DNA of 64,000 nucleotides from Kaistia defluvii (lineage in GTDB: Bacteria; Pseudomonadota; Alphaproteobacteria; Rhizobiales; Kaistiaceae). Every line of letters begins with the position of its first letter. Positions within the stretch are counted from its first letter, which is position 1. Below the pieces are notes generated by a model. The model was not told the DNA's origin. It searched no databases and saw only the letters and a list, made by a program, of their open reading frames with translations. Position numbers and translations under genes: made by a program. Below are positions 16,595-24,782 of the stretch, one piece after another. Location of the stretch: NCBI RefSeq assembly GCF_040548815.1, contig NZ_JBEPSM010000001.1:1426001-1490000 (forward strand). The letters run 5' to 3'.

Positions 16595-18349
16595 TCAGCG
16601 CGCGAGAACGGATGTGAGAACACGGCGCAACTCCGCCGCCGGATCGGCGGCGAGCGTTTCCGAGCGCCAGGCGACGTGGTGGTCGGGCCGGACCAGTAGG
16701 CAGCCGGCATCGCGGATCTCGCTGGCGCGGGCCCAGTCGCCGGTATGGTCCTCGACCGCGCGGCGCGGGCCGATCACATGGGTGCGGATCGGCAGGCCGA
16801 GCTCCGCGCCGACCTCTTCGGCAGCCTTCACCCAGGCCTCGCCGCCAATGCCGGTCAGGATCGTGAACTCGCCATGGCCGCAGAGATCGAGCGTCGAGAC
16901 CTTGCGGCCGGAGCGCTCGAACACCCAGACATGCGGCAAACGCGCGCCGGGCCAGGTCGTCGGCGCGTAGTGAAGTTCGCGGTCCTTCTCGAAGGCCGGT
17001 TGCGGCTGACCGTCCGTCACCACGGCATCCGAGGCATAGCGCTGGTTCATCTCGACGCCATGCGCATCGAACTCGTATTTCTTGAAGGCGATCGCCTGAC
17101 GAAGCGCTTCGCGCTGTGCTTCCGCGGCGGCGGTCGCGTCGCAGCGCGCCTCCATGTTCTTCTGGATCTTGACGTGGTCGACGCCGCCATCCATGCCGAG
17201 CGCCGCGAAGATCGGCCCGAATTCGCCGATCGACTGGTTGGCGCGGGTCACGATCTGGCGCGCGATTGGCGCCCGTTCGACCGTATAGCTGTCGAGAAGG
17301 CCGAGACCCGCCTGCCCCTTGACGACCTTGGCGAGCTTCCAGGCGAGGTTGAAGCCGTCCTGGATCGAGGTGTTGGAACCAAGCCCGTTCGAGGGCGGAT
17401 GCCGGTGCGCGGCATCGCCCATGATGAAGACGCGGCCCTTCTGCATCTCGGTCGCGAAGCAGTTGTTCACGGTCCAGGTGTTGGCGCCCAGCAACTCGAT
17501 CTCGAGCTCGGGATCGCCCACCAGCTGGCGCGCGACGTCGGTCGCAAGCTCCGGCGTCACGACCGGCGGCGGCTGGTTGATGTCGTAGCCCCAGACGATG
17601 AGCCACTCGTTCCAGGGCCGCACCATGCGCACGAGGCCCATGCCGATGCCGCCGACATCGGCGCCGGGCTGCATGACCCAGTAGAGGACGCTCGGCCGGT
17701 GGGCGACATACTTCGAGAGATCGGCGCGGAACAGGATGTTCATCGAGCCGCCGACGCCCATCTTGCCTTCGAACGGCAGGCCGAGATGCTCGGCGACCAG
17801 CGAATTGCCGCCATCGGCGCCGACCAGGAACTTCGAACGGACGGTGAAGTCCTTGCCCGTCAGCCGGTCGCGACAGGTTGTGGTGACGCCGTCCGCGTCC
17901 TGGACGTGGCTCACGTATTCCGTGCTCATGCGGGCCTGCGTGCCGCGCGAGCAGGCCGTCTTGAACAGGATCGGCTCCATGAAGGTCTGCGGCAGGTCGT
18001 TCATCAGCGACGGCGACGACAGCAGATGCTCGGCCTTGGAGAGCGGGTGCATGCCCCAGCTCGTCATGCGGCCGATCTCCTCCCCGGCCAGACTTTCGCA
18101 GAAGACGTTCTCGCCCATCAGTTCCTGCGGCGAGGCGTGCATCACGGCCTCCGCCTCGACCTCGGGGCCGAGGTCGCGCAGCACTTCCATCGTGCGCTGG
18201 TTGGTGATGTGGGCGCGCGGCGTGTTGGACAGCCAGCGGTAGCGGTTCACCACCATGTTGGCGATGCCATAGCTGGACAGCAACGCCGCCGTGGCCGAGC
18301 CTGCCGGGCCCGTCCCCACGATCAGCACGTCGGTTTCGATATCGACCAT
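16595..18349 (-). CDS. FAD-dependent phenol hydroxylase, TfdB/PheA family (584 aa)
   Basis: Single-component flavoprotein hydroxylase. It has the FAD dinucleotide motif VGTGPAGSA near residue 11, the NTPRAHITNQRTMEVLRDLG segment, the second FAD motif MGDAAHRHPPSNGLGSNTSIQD near residue 306, and a C-terminal thioredoxin-like domain. From memory of the family these blocks are strikingly close to 2,4-dichlorophenol 6-monooxygenase (TfdB). It would hydroxylate a phenol ortho to its OH using NADPH and O2. The ATG at 18349 overlaps the LivM stop (ATGA), and the dioxygenase gene follows after eight bases, so the two act in series. Whether chlorinated or plain phenols are used is not visible. Confidence 0.87.
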   Translation of the reverse strand: MVDIETDVLIVGTGPAGSATAALLSSYGIANMVVNRYRWLSNTPRAHITNQRTMEVLRDLGPEVEAEAVMHASPQELMGENVFCESLAGEEIGRMTSWGMHPLSKAEHLLSSPSLMNDLPQTFMEPILFKTACSRGTQARMSTEYVSHVQDADGVTTTCRDRLTGKDFTVRSKFLVGADGGNSLVAEHLGLPFEGKMGVGGSMNILFRADLSKYVAHRPSVLYWVMQPGADVGGIGMGLVRMVRPWNEWLIVWGYDINQPPPVVTPELATDVARQLVGDPELEIELLGANTWTVNNCFATEMQKGRVFIMGDAAHRHPPSNGLGSNTSIQDGFNLAWKLAKVVKGQAGLGLLDSYTVERAPIARQIVTRANQSIGEFGPIFAALGMDGGVDHVKIQKNMEARCDATAAAEAQREALRQAIAFKKYEFDAHGVEMNQRYASDAVVTDGQPQPAFEKDRELHYAPTTWPGARLPHVWVFERSGRKVSTLDLCGHGEFTILTGIGGEAWVKAAEEVGAELGLPIRTHVIGPRRAVEDHTGDWARASEIRDAGCLLVRPDHHVAWRSETLAADPAAELRRVLTSVLAR

Positions 18350-19398
18350 CAATTCCCTCCCTCGATCTTCAACCCGACCAGCTTGCGGCGGACGGGAAAC
18401 AGGTGAAGGCCGCTGCGGGCGGAGATCAGCCCCCACAGGCCCTTCGGCGCGAACAGCATCACGGCGATGGCGATCAGGCCGAGCGTCATCAGGTACCAGC
18501 TGCCGTAATCAGCCAGCGCCGAGCGCAGGACGAAGAAGACGATCACGCCGAGGATCGGACCCTCGATCGTGCCGATGCCGCCGATGACGACGATGAAAAT
18601 GACGTAGGCGGTCCAGTCGGTGACCGCGAAGGCCGCATCCGGCGAGATCCGCGCCGTCTGCAGGAAGATGAGCGCACCGGTCAGGCCCGTGGCGGCGGCG
18701 GCGATCAGGAAGACGGCCCATTTGATCCGGCCGGCATCGACGCCGACGGAGCGCGCCGCCTCGACATTGTCGCGCACGGCGGAAAGCGCCAGGCCGAGCC
18801 GGCTGCGCAAAAGCCAGTAGATCCCGCCGGTCACGGCGACGACGAGCACCAGCGCCAGCCAATAGGCGAGGATGTCGCGAGCCGCCGCCTCGCGGACGCT
18901 GAACAGCGCGCGGATCAGGTCGGTGCCGAGAATGTTGCTGGTCGCCTCGCGGGGCAGCGAGGTGCCAGTGCCGCCACCCAGCGTCTTCCACTGCGCGACC
19001 AGCAGGCGCGTCACCTCGGCGATGACCCAGGTGCCGATGGCGAAATAGGCGCCCTGCAGGCGGAAGGCGAAGAAAGCAGTGGGGACCGCCAGCACCAGCG
19101 CGGCGAGACCGCCCAGCGGGATGGCCCAGACCGGATTCCAGCCGAGCAGGATGACGCCGGCGAACATGGCGTAGGCGCCGATGCCGACGAAGGCCTGCTG
19201 TCCAACCGAGACGAGACCGCCATAACCGGCGAGCAGGTTCCAGATCTGCGCCAGCGTCAGCATGGTCAAGATGAAGAAGAGGTCCTGGATGACGCCGCGC
19301 GAGGCGAAGGCCGGCAGCGCCAGTCCAGCGATGACGAGCCCGAGCGCAGCGATCGCTGTGACGGTTCCGGCGCGGGTACGAGTGGTCAGTCTGTACAT
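18349..19398 (-). CDS. ABC transporter permease, LivM family (cassette 2, 349 aa)
   Basis: LivM-type permease with NLLAGYGGLVSVGQQAFVGIGAYA, QGAYFAIGTWVIAEVTRLL, SRLGLALSAVRDNVEAARSVGVDAGRIKWAV and GGIGTIEGPILGVIVFF, the same landmarks as the cassette 1 permease at 10084-11112 but clearly diverged. The N terminus (from MYRLTTRTRAG) starts at 19398; longer open frame upstream is the antisense-type shadow of LivH. Its stop overlaps the start of the TfdB-like hydroxylase gene, a direct physical tie between import and ring attack. Confidence 0.9.
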   Translation of the reverse strand: MYRLTTRTRAGTVTAIAALGLVIAGLALPAFASRGVIQDLFFILTMLTLAQIWNLLAGYGGLVSVGQQAFVGIGAYAMFAGVILLGWNPVWAIPLGGLAALVLAVPTAFFAFRLQGAYFAIGTWVIAEVTRLLVAQWKTLGGGTGTSLPREATSNILGTDLIRALFSVREAAARDILAYWLALVLVVAVTGGIYWLLRSRLGLALSAVRDNVEAARSVGVDAGRIKWAVFLIAAAATGLTGALIFLQTARISPDAAFAVTDWTAYVIFIVVIGGIGTIEGPILGVIVFFVLRSALADYGSWYLMTLGLIAIAVMLFAPKGLWGLISARSGLHLFPVRRKLVGLKIEGGN

Positions 19399-19406
19399 GC
19401 TGCCCC

Positions 19407-20270
19407 TCAATCCACGGCGCGCGGGAACAGGCCGCGCGGCTTGAGCAGCATCACGATCAGGAATGCGATGTGGCCGGCCAGGATCTGCCATTCCGGGTTC
19501 ACGGCCGCGCCGAAGGTCTGCGCAACGCCGATGATGACGCCGCCGGCCAGTGTGCCCCACAGGCTGCCCAAGCCGCCGATGATCACTGCCTCGAAGGCGT
19601 AGATCAGCCGCGCCGGCCCGATCGACGGGTCGAAATTGGAGCGCATGCCGAGATAGAGGGCGGCGATCGTCACTACGACCATGGCGATGCCGGTGGCGAT
19701 CGCGAAGATACGCTTCGGTTCGATCCCCATCAGCCCCGCCGTGACGGCATCGTCCGAGGTGGCGCGAAACGCCCGGCCGAGGGCGGTGTGATAGAAAAGG
19801 CCGTTCAGCGCGACGATCACCACGATGGCCGACACGAAGGTCAGCAGCGGCATGACGCCGACGGTGACCAGTCCGAGATCGAGCGAGGCGCCTTCCAGCG
19901 CGCCTGCCGGAATGCGGCGGCTGTCGGCGGAAAAGGCTTCGAGCAAACCATTCTGCAGCGCGACCGAGAGACCGAAGGTAACGAGCAGCGGCGGCAGGAT
20001 ATCCTTGCCGAGCACGCGGTTCAGCACGACGGTCTGCAGCAGCCAACCGAGGCCGAACATCAGCGGCATCGCAACCAGTGCCGCGATCCAGGGCGACAGG
20101 CCGAGCATGGTGACGCCCAGCAGCACCAGATAGGCGGCGAACACGATCAGGTCGCCATGGGCGAGATTGACCAGCCGCATGATGCCAAAGACGAGGCTCA
20201 GCCCTGCCGCGAACAGCGCATAGAGGCCGCCCAGCAGAATGCCCTGCACGAGGGTATCGAGCCAGATCAT
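19407..20270 (-). CDS. ABC transporter permease, LivH family (cassette 2, 287 aa)
   Basis: LivH-type permease, same 287-residue length as its cassette 1 paralogue. Landmarks: LVQGILLGGLYALFAAGLSLVFGIMRLVNLAHGD, LGRAFRATSDDAVTAGLMGIEPKRIFAIA and IYAFEAVIIGGLGSLWGTLAGG. The ATG at 20270 overlaps the LivF stop (ATGA). About eight membrane helices can be seen. The open frame extends 30 codons upstream but that part lies inside livF and has no family match. Confidence 0.9.
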   Translation of the reverse strand: MIWLDTLVQGILLGGLYALFAAGLSLVFGIMRLVNLAHGDLIVFAAYLVLLGVTMLGLSPWIAALVAMPLMFGLGWLLQTVVLNRVLGKDILPPLLVTFGLSVALQNGLLEAFSADSRRIPAGALEGASLDLGLVTVGVMPLLTFVSAIVVIVALNGLFYHTALGRAFRATSDDAVTAGLMGIEPKRIFAIATGIAMVVVTIAALYLGMRSNFDPSIGPARLIYAFEAVIIGGLGSLWGTLAGGVIIGVAQTFGAAVNPEWQILAGHIAFLIVMLLKPRGLFPRAVD

Positions 20271-20971
20271 GCCGCCTCCCCGAAATAGGCGGTGTGGATC
20301 TGCTGGCGGGTGACGTCGGCGGCCTTTGCCGCCAGCGTGACGCGGCCTTCCATCATGCAATAGACGCGGTCGGCGACGGCGAGCGCCTTACCGATATCCT
20401 GCTCGACCACGACGATCGCGGCGCCGCCGGCGCGGATCTTCGGCAGGGCCGCGTAAATGTCGCGGATGACGACGGGGGCGAGGCCGAGGCTGATCTCGTC
20501 GCAGAGCAGCAGTTCCGGGTTCGACATCAGCGCCCGGCCAATCGCCACCATCTGCTGCTGGCCGCCGGAAAGCGCCGTGCCCGGATTGCGGCGCCGCTCG
20601 CGCAGGATCGGGAAGAGATCGTAGATCGCCTCCAGATTCCATGGACCGGACGCCTTGCGCACCTGCCCGCCGATCAGCAGGTTTTCCTCCACACTCAGGG
20701 AAGGAAACAGCCGGCGGCCCTCGGGCACCATGGCGATGCCGCGCTGCATCACCTCGGCCGAGGACAGCGCGCCGATCGGTTCGCCCCGATGCAGCACCAT
20801 CCCGGCATCGTTGCGGAGCACGCCGGTGATCGAGCGCATCAGCGTCGACTTGCCCGCGCCATTGGCACCGATGATCGCCACGCATTCACCGGCGGCGACC
20901 GCGATATCCACGCCGAACAGGGCGCGGAACTGGCCGTAATTCGCGATGAGGCCGTGGGTTTGGAGCAGCAT
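20267..20971 (-). CDS. ABC transporter ATPase, LivF family (cassette 2, 234 aa)
   Basis: ATPase with Walker A GANGAGKST, signature LSGGQQQMVAIGRAL and Walker B LLCDEISLGLAP, all intact. The start at 20971 shares its A with the LivG stop (TGATG). It shares the EISLGLAP/VIRxIYAALPxIRA block with the cassette 1 LivF, as expected of a tandemly duplicated module. It energises import together with the LivG of this cassette. Confidence 0.91.
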   Translation of the reverse strand: MLLQTHGLIANYGQFRALFGVDIAVAAGECVAIIGANGAGKSTLMRSITGVLRNDAGMVLHRGEPIGALSSAEVMQRGIAMVPEGRRLFPSLSVEENLLIGGQVRKASGPWNLEAIYDLFPILRERRRNPGTALSGGQQQMVAIGRALMSNPELLLCDEISLGLAPVVIRDIYAALPKIRAGGAAIVVVEQDIGKALAVADRVYCMMEGRVTLAAKAADVTRQQIHTAYFGEAA

Positions 20972-21687
20972 CAGACCTCGAGCCCCAGATAGATCTCGCG
21001 CACTTCCTTCGAGGCCATGATCTCGTCCGGCGCGCCGACGCCGATCACCCGGCCGAAATCCAGCACCAGCAGCCGCTCGACCACGGAGGTCAGCGCATGC
21101 AGCACGTGCTCGATCCAGATGATCGTGGTGCCGCGGGCATGGATGTCGCGGATCGTCTCCACCAGCGCCCTGCATTCGCCCTCAGTCAGGCCGCCGGCAA
21201 TCTCGTCGAGCAGCAAAAGCTCCGGCCCAGTCGCGAGCGCGCGGGCCAGTTCCAGGCGCTTGCGGTCGAGCAGGCTCAGCGAGCCGGCGACGACATTCGC
21301 CTTCTTCAGAAGCTCTGTGTCCTCGAGGATGCGCGCGCAGGCATCGACCATGTCGGCCTCGCGCCCGCCCCGTCCGAAGGCGGCGGCGGTCAAAAGGTTC
21401 TCGAATACCGTCAGGCCCTCGAAAGGCTGCGGGATCTGAAAGCTGCGGCCGACTCCCATGCGAACCCGCTCCATCGCGGGAGCGCGGGTGACGTCACGGC
21501 CAAGGAATTCGATGCGCCCCTCATTCGCCAACACATTGCCGGTGATCAGGTTGAACAGCGTCGACTTGCCGGCCCCGTTCGGGCCGATAATGCCCAAAGC
21601 TTCGCCGCGCGGCACCGAAACGGTCACGGCATCCGTGACCTTCAGCGCCCCGAACGACTTCGAGACATTTTCAAGCCTGAGTATCAT
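20971..21687 (-). CDS. ABC transporter ATPase, LivG family (cassette 2, 238 aa)
   Basis: ATPase with Walker A GPNGAGKST, the LivG insert GVGRSFQIPQPFEGLTVFENLLTAAAFG, the variant signature LSLLDRKRLELARAL and Walker B LLLLDEIAGGLT. I chose the ATG at 21687 (MILRLENVSKSFG) because AAGGA lies eight bases before it; ATG at 21696 and GTG at 21708 are in frame and would add three or seven residues. A strong hairpin (21729-21751) separates it from the upstream SBP gene. Confidence 0.89.
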   Translation of the reverse strand: MILRLENVSKSFGALKVTDAVTVSVPRGEALGIIGPNGAGKSTLFNLITGNVLANEGRIEFLGRDVTRAPAMERVRMGVGRSFQIPQPFEGLTVFENLLTAAAFGRGGREADMVDACARILEDTELLKKANVVAGSLSLLDRKRLELARALATGPELLLLDEIAGGLTEGECRALVETIRDIHARGTTIIWIEHVLHALTSVVERLLVLDFGRVIGVGAPDEIMASKEVREIYLGLEV

Positions 21688-21728
21688 TGCTGCCATCCTT
21701 GGGGGCACCTTGGGAGCCGGATGGATCG

Positions 21729-21751
21729 GGGGCGGCGGCAGGCGCCGCCCC
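21729..21751 (-). other. Intercistronic hairpin between SBP gene and LivG gene
   Basis: GGGGCGGCG (21729-21737) and CGCCGCCCC (21743-21751) form a perfect 9-bp stem with a 5-nt loop. It sits just after the SBP stop in the transcript sense and has no U-run. Such hairpins often protect the highly expressed upstream SBP mRNA from 3' decay; this function is inferred. Confidence 0.6.
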
Positions 21752-21760
21752 GTTTCCGGA

Positions 21761-23035
21761 TCAGGCCAGGGCTTCCATCTTGCCGGCGGTGGGGATCTCG
21801 GGCGCGTTGGCGTTTTCGACGATCACCAGATCGAAGCCGCCCCCGTCCTTCTTCCGCCACTGGCCACCGACGAGCGGCGTCTTGCAGACGTTCTTGGCCG
21901 CGAAAGGCGGCACGCCGACGCCGTTCCACGCCACCTTGCCGACAACCGTCGACATGTCGGTGGCGGCGATGGCGGCCGCGATCGCCTCAGCATCGGTCGG
22001 ATCCGAAACCCGGCCCATGACATTCGCCGCCACTTCGAACAGCGAATGAGAGAAGCCGATCGGCTGTGTCCACGGACGCTTGGTCTTGGCGGTGAAATCC
22101 GCCGCGAGTTCCGCCGAACTCTGGCCGGTGATCGACGACTTGAACGGATGCGAGGCCGACCACCATACTTCGGAGGAAAGGTTGTGGCCCGCGTCGCCCA
22201 GCGTCTCGACCGATTGCGGGAACAGGATCGCCTTGGCGACCGTCACGGCCTTCGGCTTGAAGCCCTGCTGGCGGGCCTGGTTCCAGAAGGTGGTGAAGTC
22301 GGGCGGGATCACGACGCCGGTGACGATCTCGGCATTGGCTGCCTTGAACGCGTTGACCTGCGCGGTGAAGTCGTCCGAGAGGTTCTGGTAACGGCCAGGA
22401 TCGGTGAGACTGAAGCCGGCAGCTTCCAGGCCGGGCTTCAGGCCGTTCTTCGGGTCGCCCCACGCATTGCCGTCGGCATCGTTCGGGAACAAGCCGCCCA
22501 CCTTGCCATTGGTATCGAGCTGCTTCCACATGCCGGTATAGACGGCGATGATGTCTTCCAGACCCCAGAAATAATGGAAGGCGAAATCGAACGGCTTCCA
22601 CGACGACGGGTCGCCCGGATTGCCCTGCTGGCCGATGAACCAGGGCTGCCACGGCGCCGTCGTCGAGATGACGGGCATCCCTTCCGCTTCGCAGGTGGTG
22701 GCGACCGGGTTGGTGTTTTCCGGCGTCGAACCGACGAGCATCAGGTTGATCTCGTCGTCGACGATCAGGCTTTTCGCCACCTCCGCAGCCCGGTTCGGGT
22801 TCGACTGGCTGTCCTTGACGATGACCTCACAATTCTTGCCAGCGTCGGAGTCGAGAAATGCCTTTATGTTATACGCGTCGCTCTCGGCGAAACCGGCCAG
22901 CGGACCGGTCTGCGGCGAAACATAGCCCAAGCGGATCTTGGCGCCCTGCGCGATGGCAGGCGCGGCAAGGCCCGAAGTGGCAAGGGCGAAACCCGTCGCC
23001 GCCGAGGCTTTCAGTAAGCTCCGTCTCGAAATCAT
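21761..23035 (-). CDS. ABC transporter substrate-binding protein, Liv/aromatic type (cassette 2, 424 aa)
   Basis: Peripla_BP_6-type binding protein. The signal is twin-arginine-like (SRRSLLKASAATGFALATSG, likely cut after PAIAQ). The mature part begins with LGYVSPQTGPLAGFAES and ends with a NVCKTPLVGGQWRKKDG block that mirrors the cassette 1 SBP, so the two are paralogues. It lies directly downstream of the maleylacetate reductase gene (26-base gap). Probable ligand is a phenolic acid or related ring compound; the two SBPs have diverged enough to bind different members of one substrate group. Confidence 0.88.
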   Translation of the reverse strand: MISRRSLLKASAATGFALATSGLAAPAIAQGAKIRLGYVSPQTGPLAGFAESDAYNIKAFLDSDAGKNCEVIVKDSQSNPNRAAEVAKSLIVDDEINLMLVGSTPENTNPVATTCEAEGMPVISTTAPWQPWFIGQQGNPGDPSSWKPFDFAFHYFWGLEDIIAVYTGMWKQLDTNGKVGGLFPNDADGNAWGDPKNGLKPGLEAAGFSLTDPGRYQNLSDDFTAQVNAFKAANAEIVTGVVIPPDFTTFWNQARQQGFKPKAVTVAKAILFPQSVETLGDAGHNLSSEVWWSASHPFKSSITGQSSAELAADFTAKTKRPWTQPIGFSHSLFEVAANVMGRVSDPTDAEAIAAAIAATDMSTVVGKVAWNGVGVPPFAAKNVCKTPLVGGQWRKKDGGGFDLVIVENANAPEIPTAGKMEALA

Positions 23036-23061
23036 GTGTTTCTCCTCCCTCTAGCTTCTTC

Positions 23062-24126
23062 TCAGTCCCCCGGACGGCGTCCCTCAAACGCCGCCTGGAG
23101 CAGTTCCCGTATCGAGCCCGGATCTATTGGCCTCGGGTTCGCATAGGCATTCTTGACGGCGATCGCCGTGGCGCGGTCGAGATCGGCCTCCTGAATGCCG
23201 ATCGCCTGGAGGCTGAGCGGCGAGCCGACCGACTGCGCGAAATCCCAGAGCCCGCCGCCGGCCGAGCCGCCGCCGAACGTGTCGGCGATCGGGCGCAGCA
23301 GCTCGGGCACCGCCTGTTCGTTGAACGCGGTGGTGTAGGGCAGCAGGATGGCGTGGGTTTCGGCATGCGGCGTGTCGAACGAGCCGCCGAAGACATGCGC
23401 CAGCTTGTGGTGCAGCGCCATCGAGACGCTGCCGAGAGCGGTCGAGCAGCACCAGGCCGCATAGAGCGCCTGCGCCCGCGCGGCCTTGTCCTGAGGGTCT
23501 TCGATCAGTCCCGGAATACCGTCGCGAAACGCGACCATGGCATCCCGGCACATCAGCTCGATCACCGGATTGCGGTCCGGCGCGTAGAACGCCTCCATCG
23601 CATGCGCGATGGCGTTCATGGCCGAGGTGACGGTGAGTCCGACGGGCAGGCTCAGCGTCAGGTCGACATCGTAGATCACCGTCTCGGGGCGGATATCCGG
23701 CGAGCGGCGCGTGGTCTTCTCGCCCGAAGCCGTTTCGCCCAGGATGTCGGTCATTTCCGAGCCGGCATAGGTGGTCGGGATCACGACCTGATCGGCGCCG
23801 GTGCGCACGGCGATCGCCTTGCCGAGACCGGTGGTTGATCCGCCGCCCAGGCTGACCACGGCTGTGGCGCCGCTGGCGCGGAACGCTTCCACCGCCGTCT
23901 CGGTCACCTCGACGGGGGTGTGCATGACCGCCCCGGCAAAGATGCCGCCGGCAAGCTCGCCCAGGCTTTCCGCCAGCTTTTCCGCATCGGCCTTCTGGTG
24001 CGGCGTCGAAAGCACCATCACCTTGTCATGGCCGAGCCGACGCACTTCCTCCGCCACGCGGGACAGCGTACCCGCGCCGAACACGACCCGTGTCGTCAGT
24101 CCCGGAAAGACAAACTGATCCATCAT
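23062..24126 (-). CDS. Maleylacetate reductase (354 aa)
   Basis: Iron-containing alcohol dehydrogenase superfamily member of the maleylacetate reductase branch. It begins MMDQFVFPGLTTRVVFGAGT, has the nucleotide loop SLGGGSTTGLGKAIA near residue 95, PTTYAGSEMTDILGET near 137, and the histidine-rich HHKLAHVFGG and TPHAETHAILLPY blocks that line the active site. It reduces maleylacetate to 3-oxoadipate with NAD(P)H, connecting the hydroxyquinol dioxygenase to PcaIJ. Start 24126 overlaps the esterase stop (ATGA type). Length and motif set match TcpD/GraC/TfdF-like enzymes. Confidence 0.9.
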   Translation of the reverse strand: MMDQFVFPGLTTRVVFGAGTLSRVAEEVRRLGHDKVMVLSTPHQKADAEKLAESLGELAGGIFAGAVMHTPVEVTETAVEAFRASGATAVVSLGGGSTTGLGKAIAVRTGADQVVIPTTYAGSEMTDILGETASGEKTTRRSPDIRPETVIYDVDLTLSLPVGLTVTSAMNAIAHAMEAFYAPDRNPVIELMCRDAMVAFRDGIPGLIEDPQDKAARAQALYAAWCCSTALGSVSMALHHKLAHVFGGSFDTPHAETHAILLPYTTAFNEQAVPELLRPIADTFGGGSAGGGLWDFAQSVGSPLSLQAIGIQEADLDRATAIAVKNAYANPRPIDPGSIRELLQAAFEGRRPGD

Positions 24127-24782
24127 CGCGCCGCCTCCATGCTTGGGTTCCGGCCGGCGACCAGATCCGCAAGGATCGATCCCAGCATGGCGATCTCGGC
24201 ATCCGAGACCTCATGGCCTCGGCGCGGGAACAGATCGGCGCGCAGGCTCGCGCCCTTGCTGCCAAGCGTCTGGGCGGCGTCGGCAAAGGCCGAAACGGGG
24301 ATCCAGGGATCGGCATCGCCGCCCGTCAGATAGACCGGAACGCCGGCCGGAACGGCCTCGGCACGCGCATCCGACGGCACGCCGACGCGCGATCCGGTCA
24401 AAGCGGCCAGCGCCTGCGGCGGCGGCAATCCGGCGCAGAGATATTCGATCGCGAGGCAGGCCCCTTGCGAAAAGCCCGCCAGAAGCAGCGGCAATCCGGG
24501 CAGTTCGCCCCGGGCGGCCGCGACAGCCGCCGCGAGGTGGTCCAAGGCGGTCGCAAGCTGCGCGCGAGCGACTGGCGTCAGGGGATCAACGGCCCGCGCA
24601 TCCCACCACGCGCCCATCGGGGCACGCGGCAGAACAAAGGCCACGGCCGGCGCGGAAAGCCGCGCCAGCACATGGGACTGCATCTCCTCCGGCGATTGGC
24701 CGCGGCCGTGGACGAAGACGCAGATCGCCTTCGCCTCCGGGGCCCGAGAGCCAAGCCTGAGCGGACCGCCGTCCTGGATCAT
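24123..24782 (-). CDS. Carboxylesterase/phospholipase-type alpha/beta hydrolase, MhqD-like (219 aa)
   Basis: Small esterase of the phospholipase/carboxylesterase (YpfH/MhqD) group. VFVHGRGQSPEE gives the oxyanion loop, Ser105 lies in AGFSQGACL, an acidic triad candidate is in GGDADPW (about 156-158) and His190 is in RRGHEVS. Its stop overlaps the maleylacetate reductase start and its own start overlaps the stop of the VOC dioxygenase gene, so the three are coupled. In Bacillus, MhqD and MhqO form a comparable pair in the response to methylhydroquinone. Function here, perhaps hydrolysis of a ring-fission product, is inferred. Confidence 0.8.
   Translation of the reverse strand: MIQDGGPLRLGSRAPEAKAICVFVHGRGQSPEEMQSHVLARLSAPAVAFVLPRAPMGAWWDARAVDPLTPVARAQLATALDHLAAAVAAARGELPGLPLLLAGFSQGACLAIEYLCAGLPPPQALAALTGSRVGVPSDARAEAVPAGVPVYLTGGDADPWIPVSAFADAAQTLGSKGASLRADLFPRRGHEVSDAEIAMLGSILADLVAGRNPSMEAAR

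Noticed and set aside
16587..17606. Long open frame joined to the 5' side of the intradiol dioxygenase gene.
   Set aside because: The added part is the arginine-rich shadow of the TfdB-like hydroxylase gene in another frame; the dioxygenase starts at 16586.
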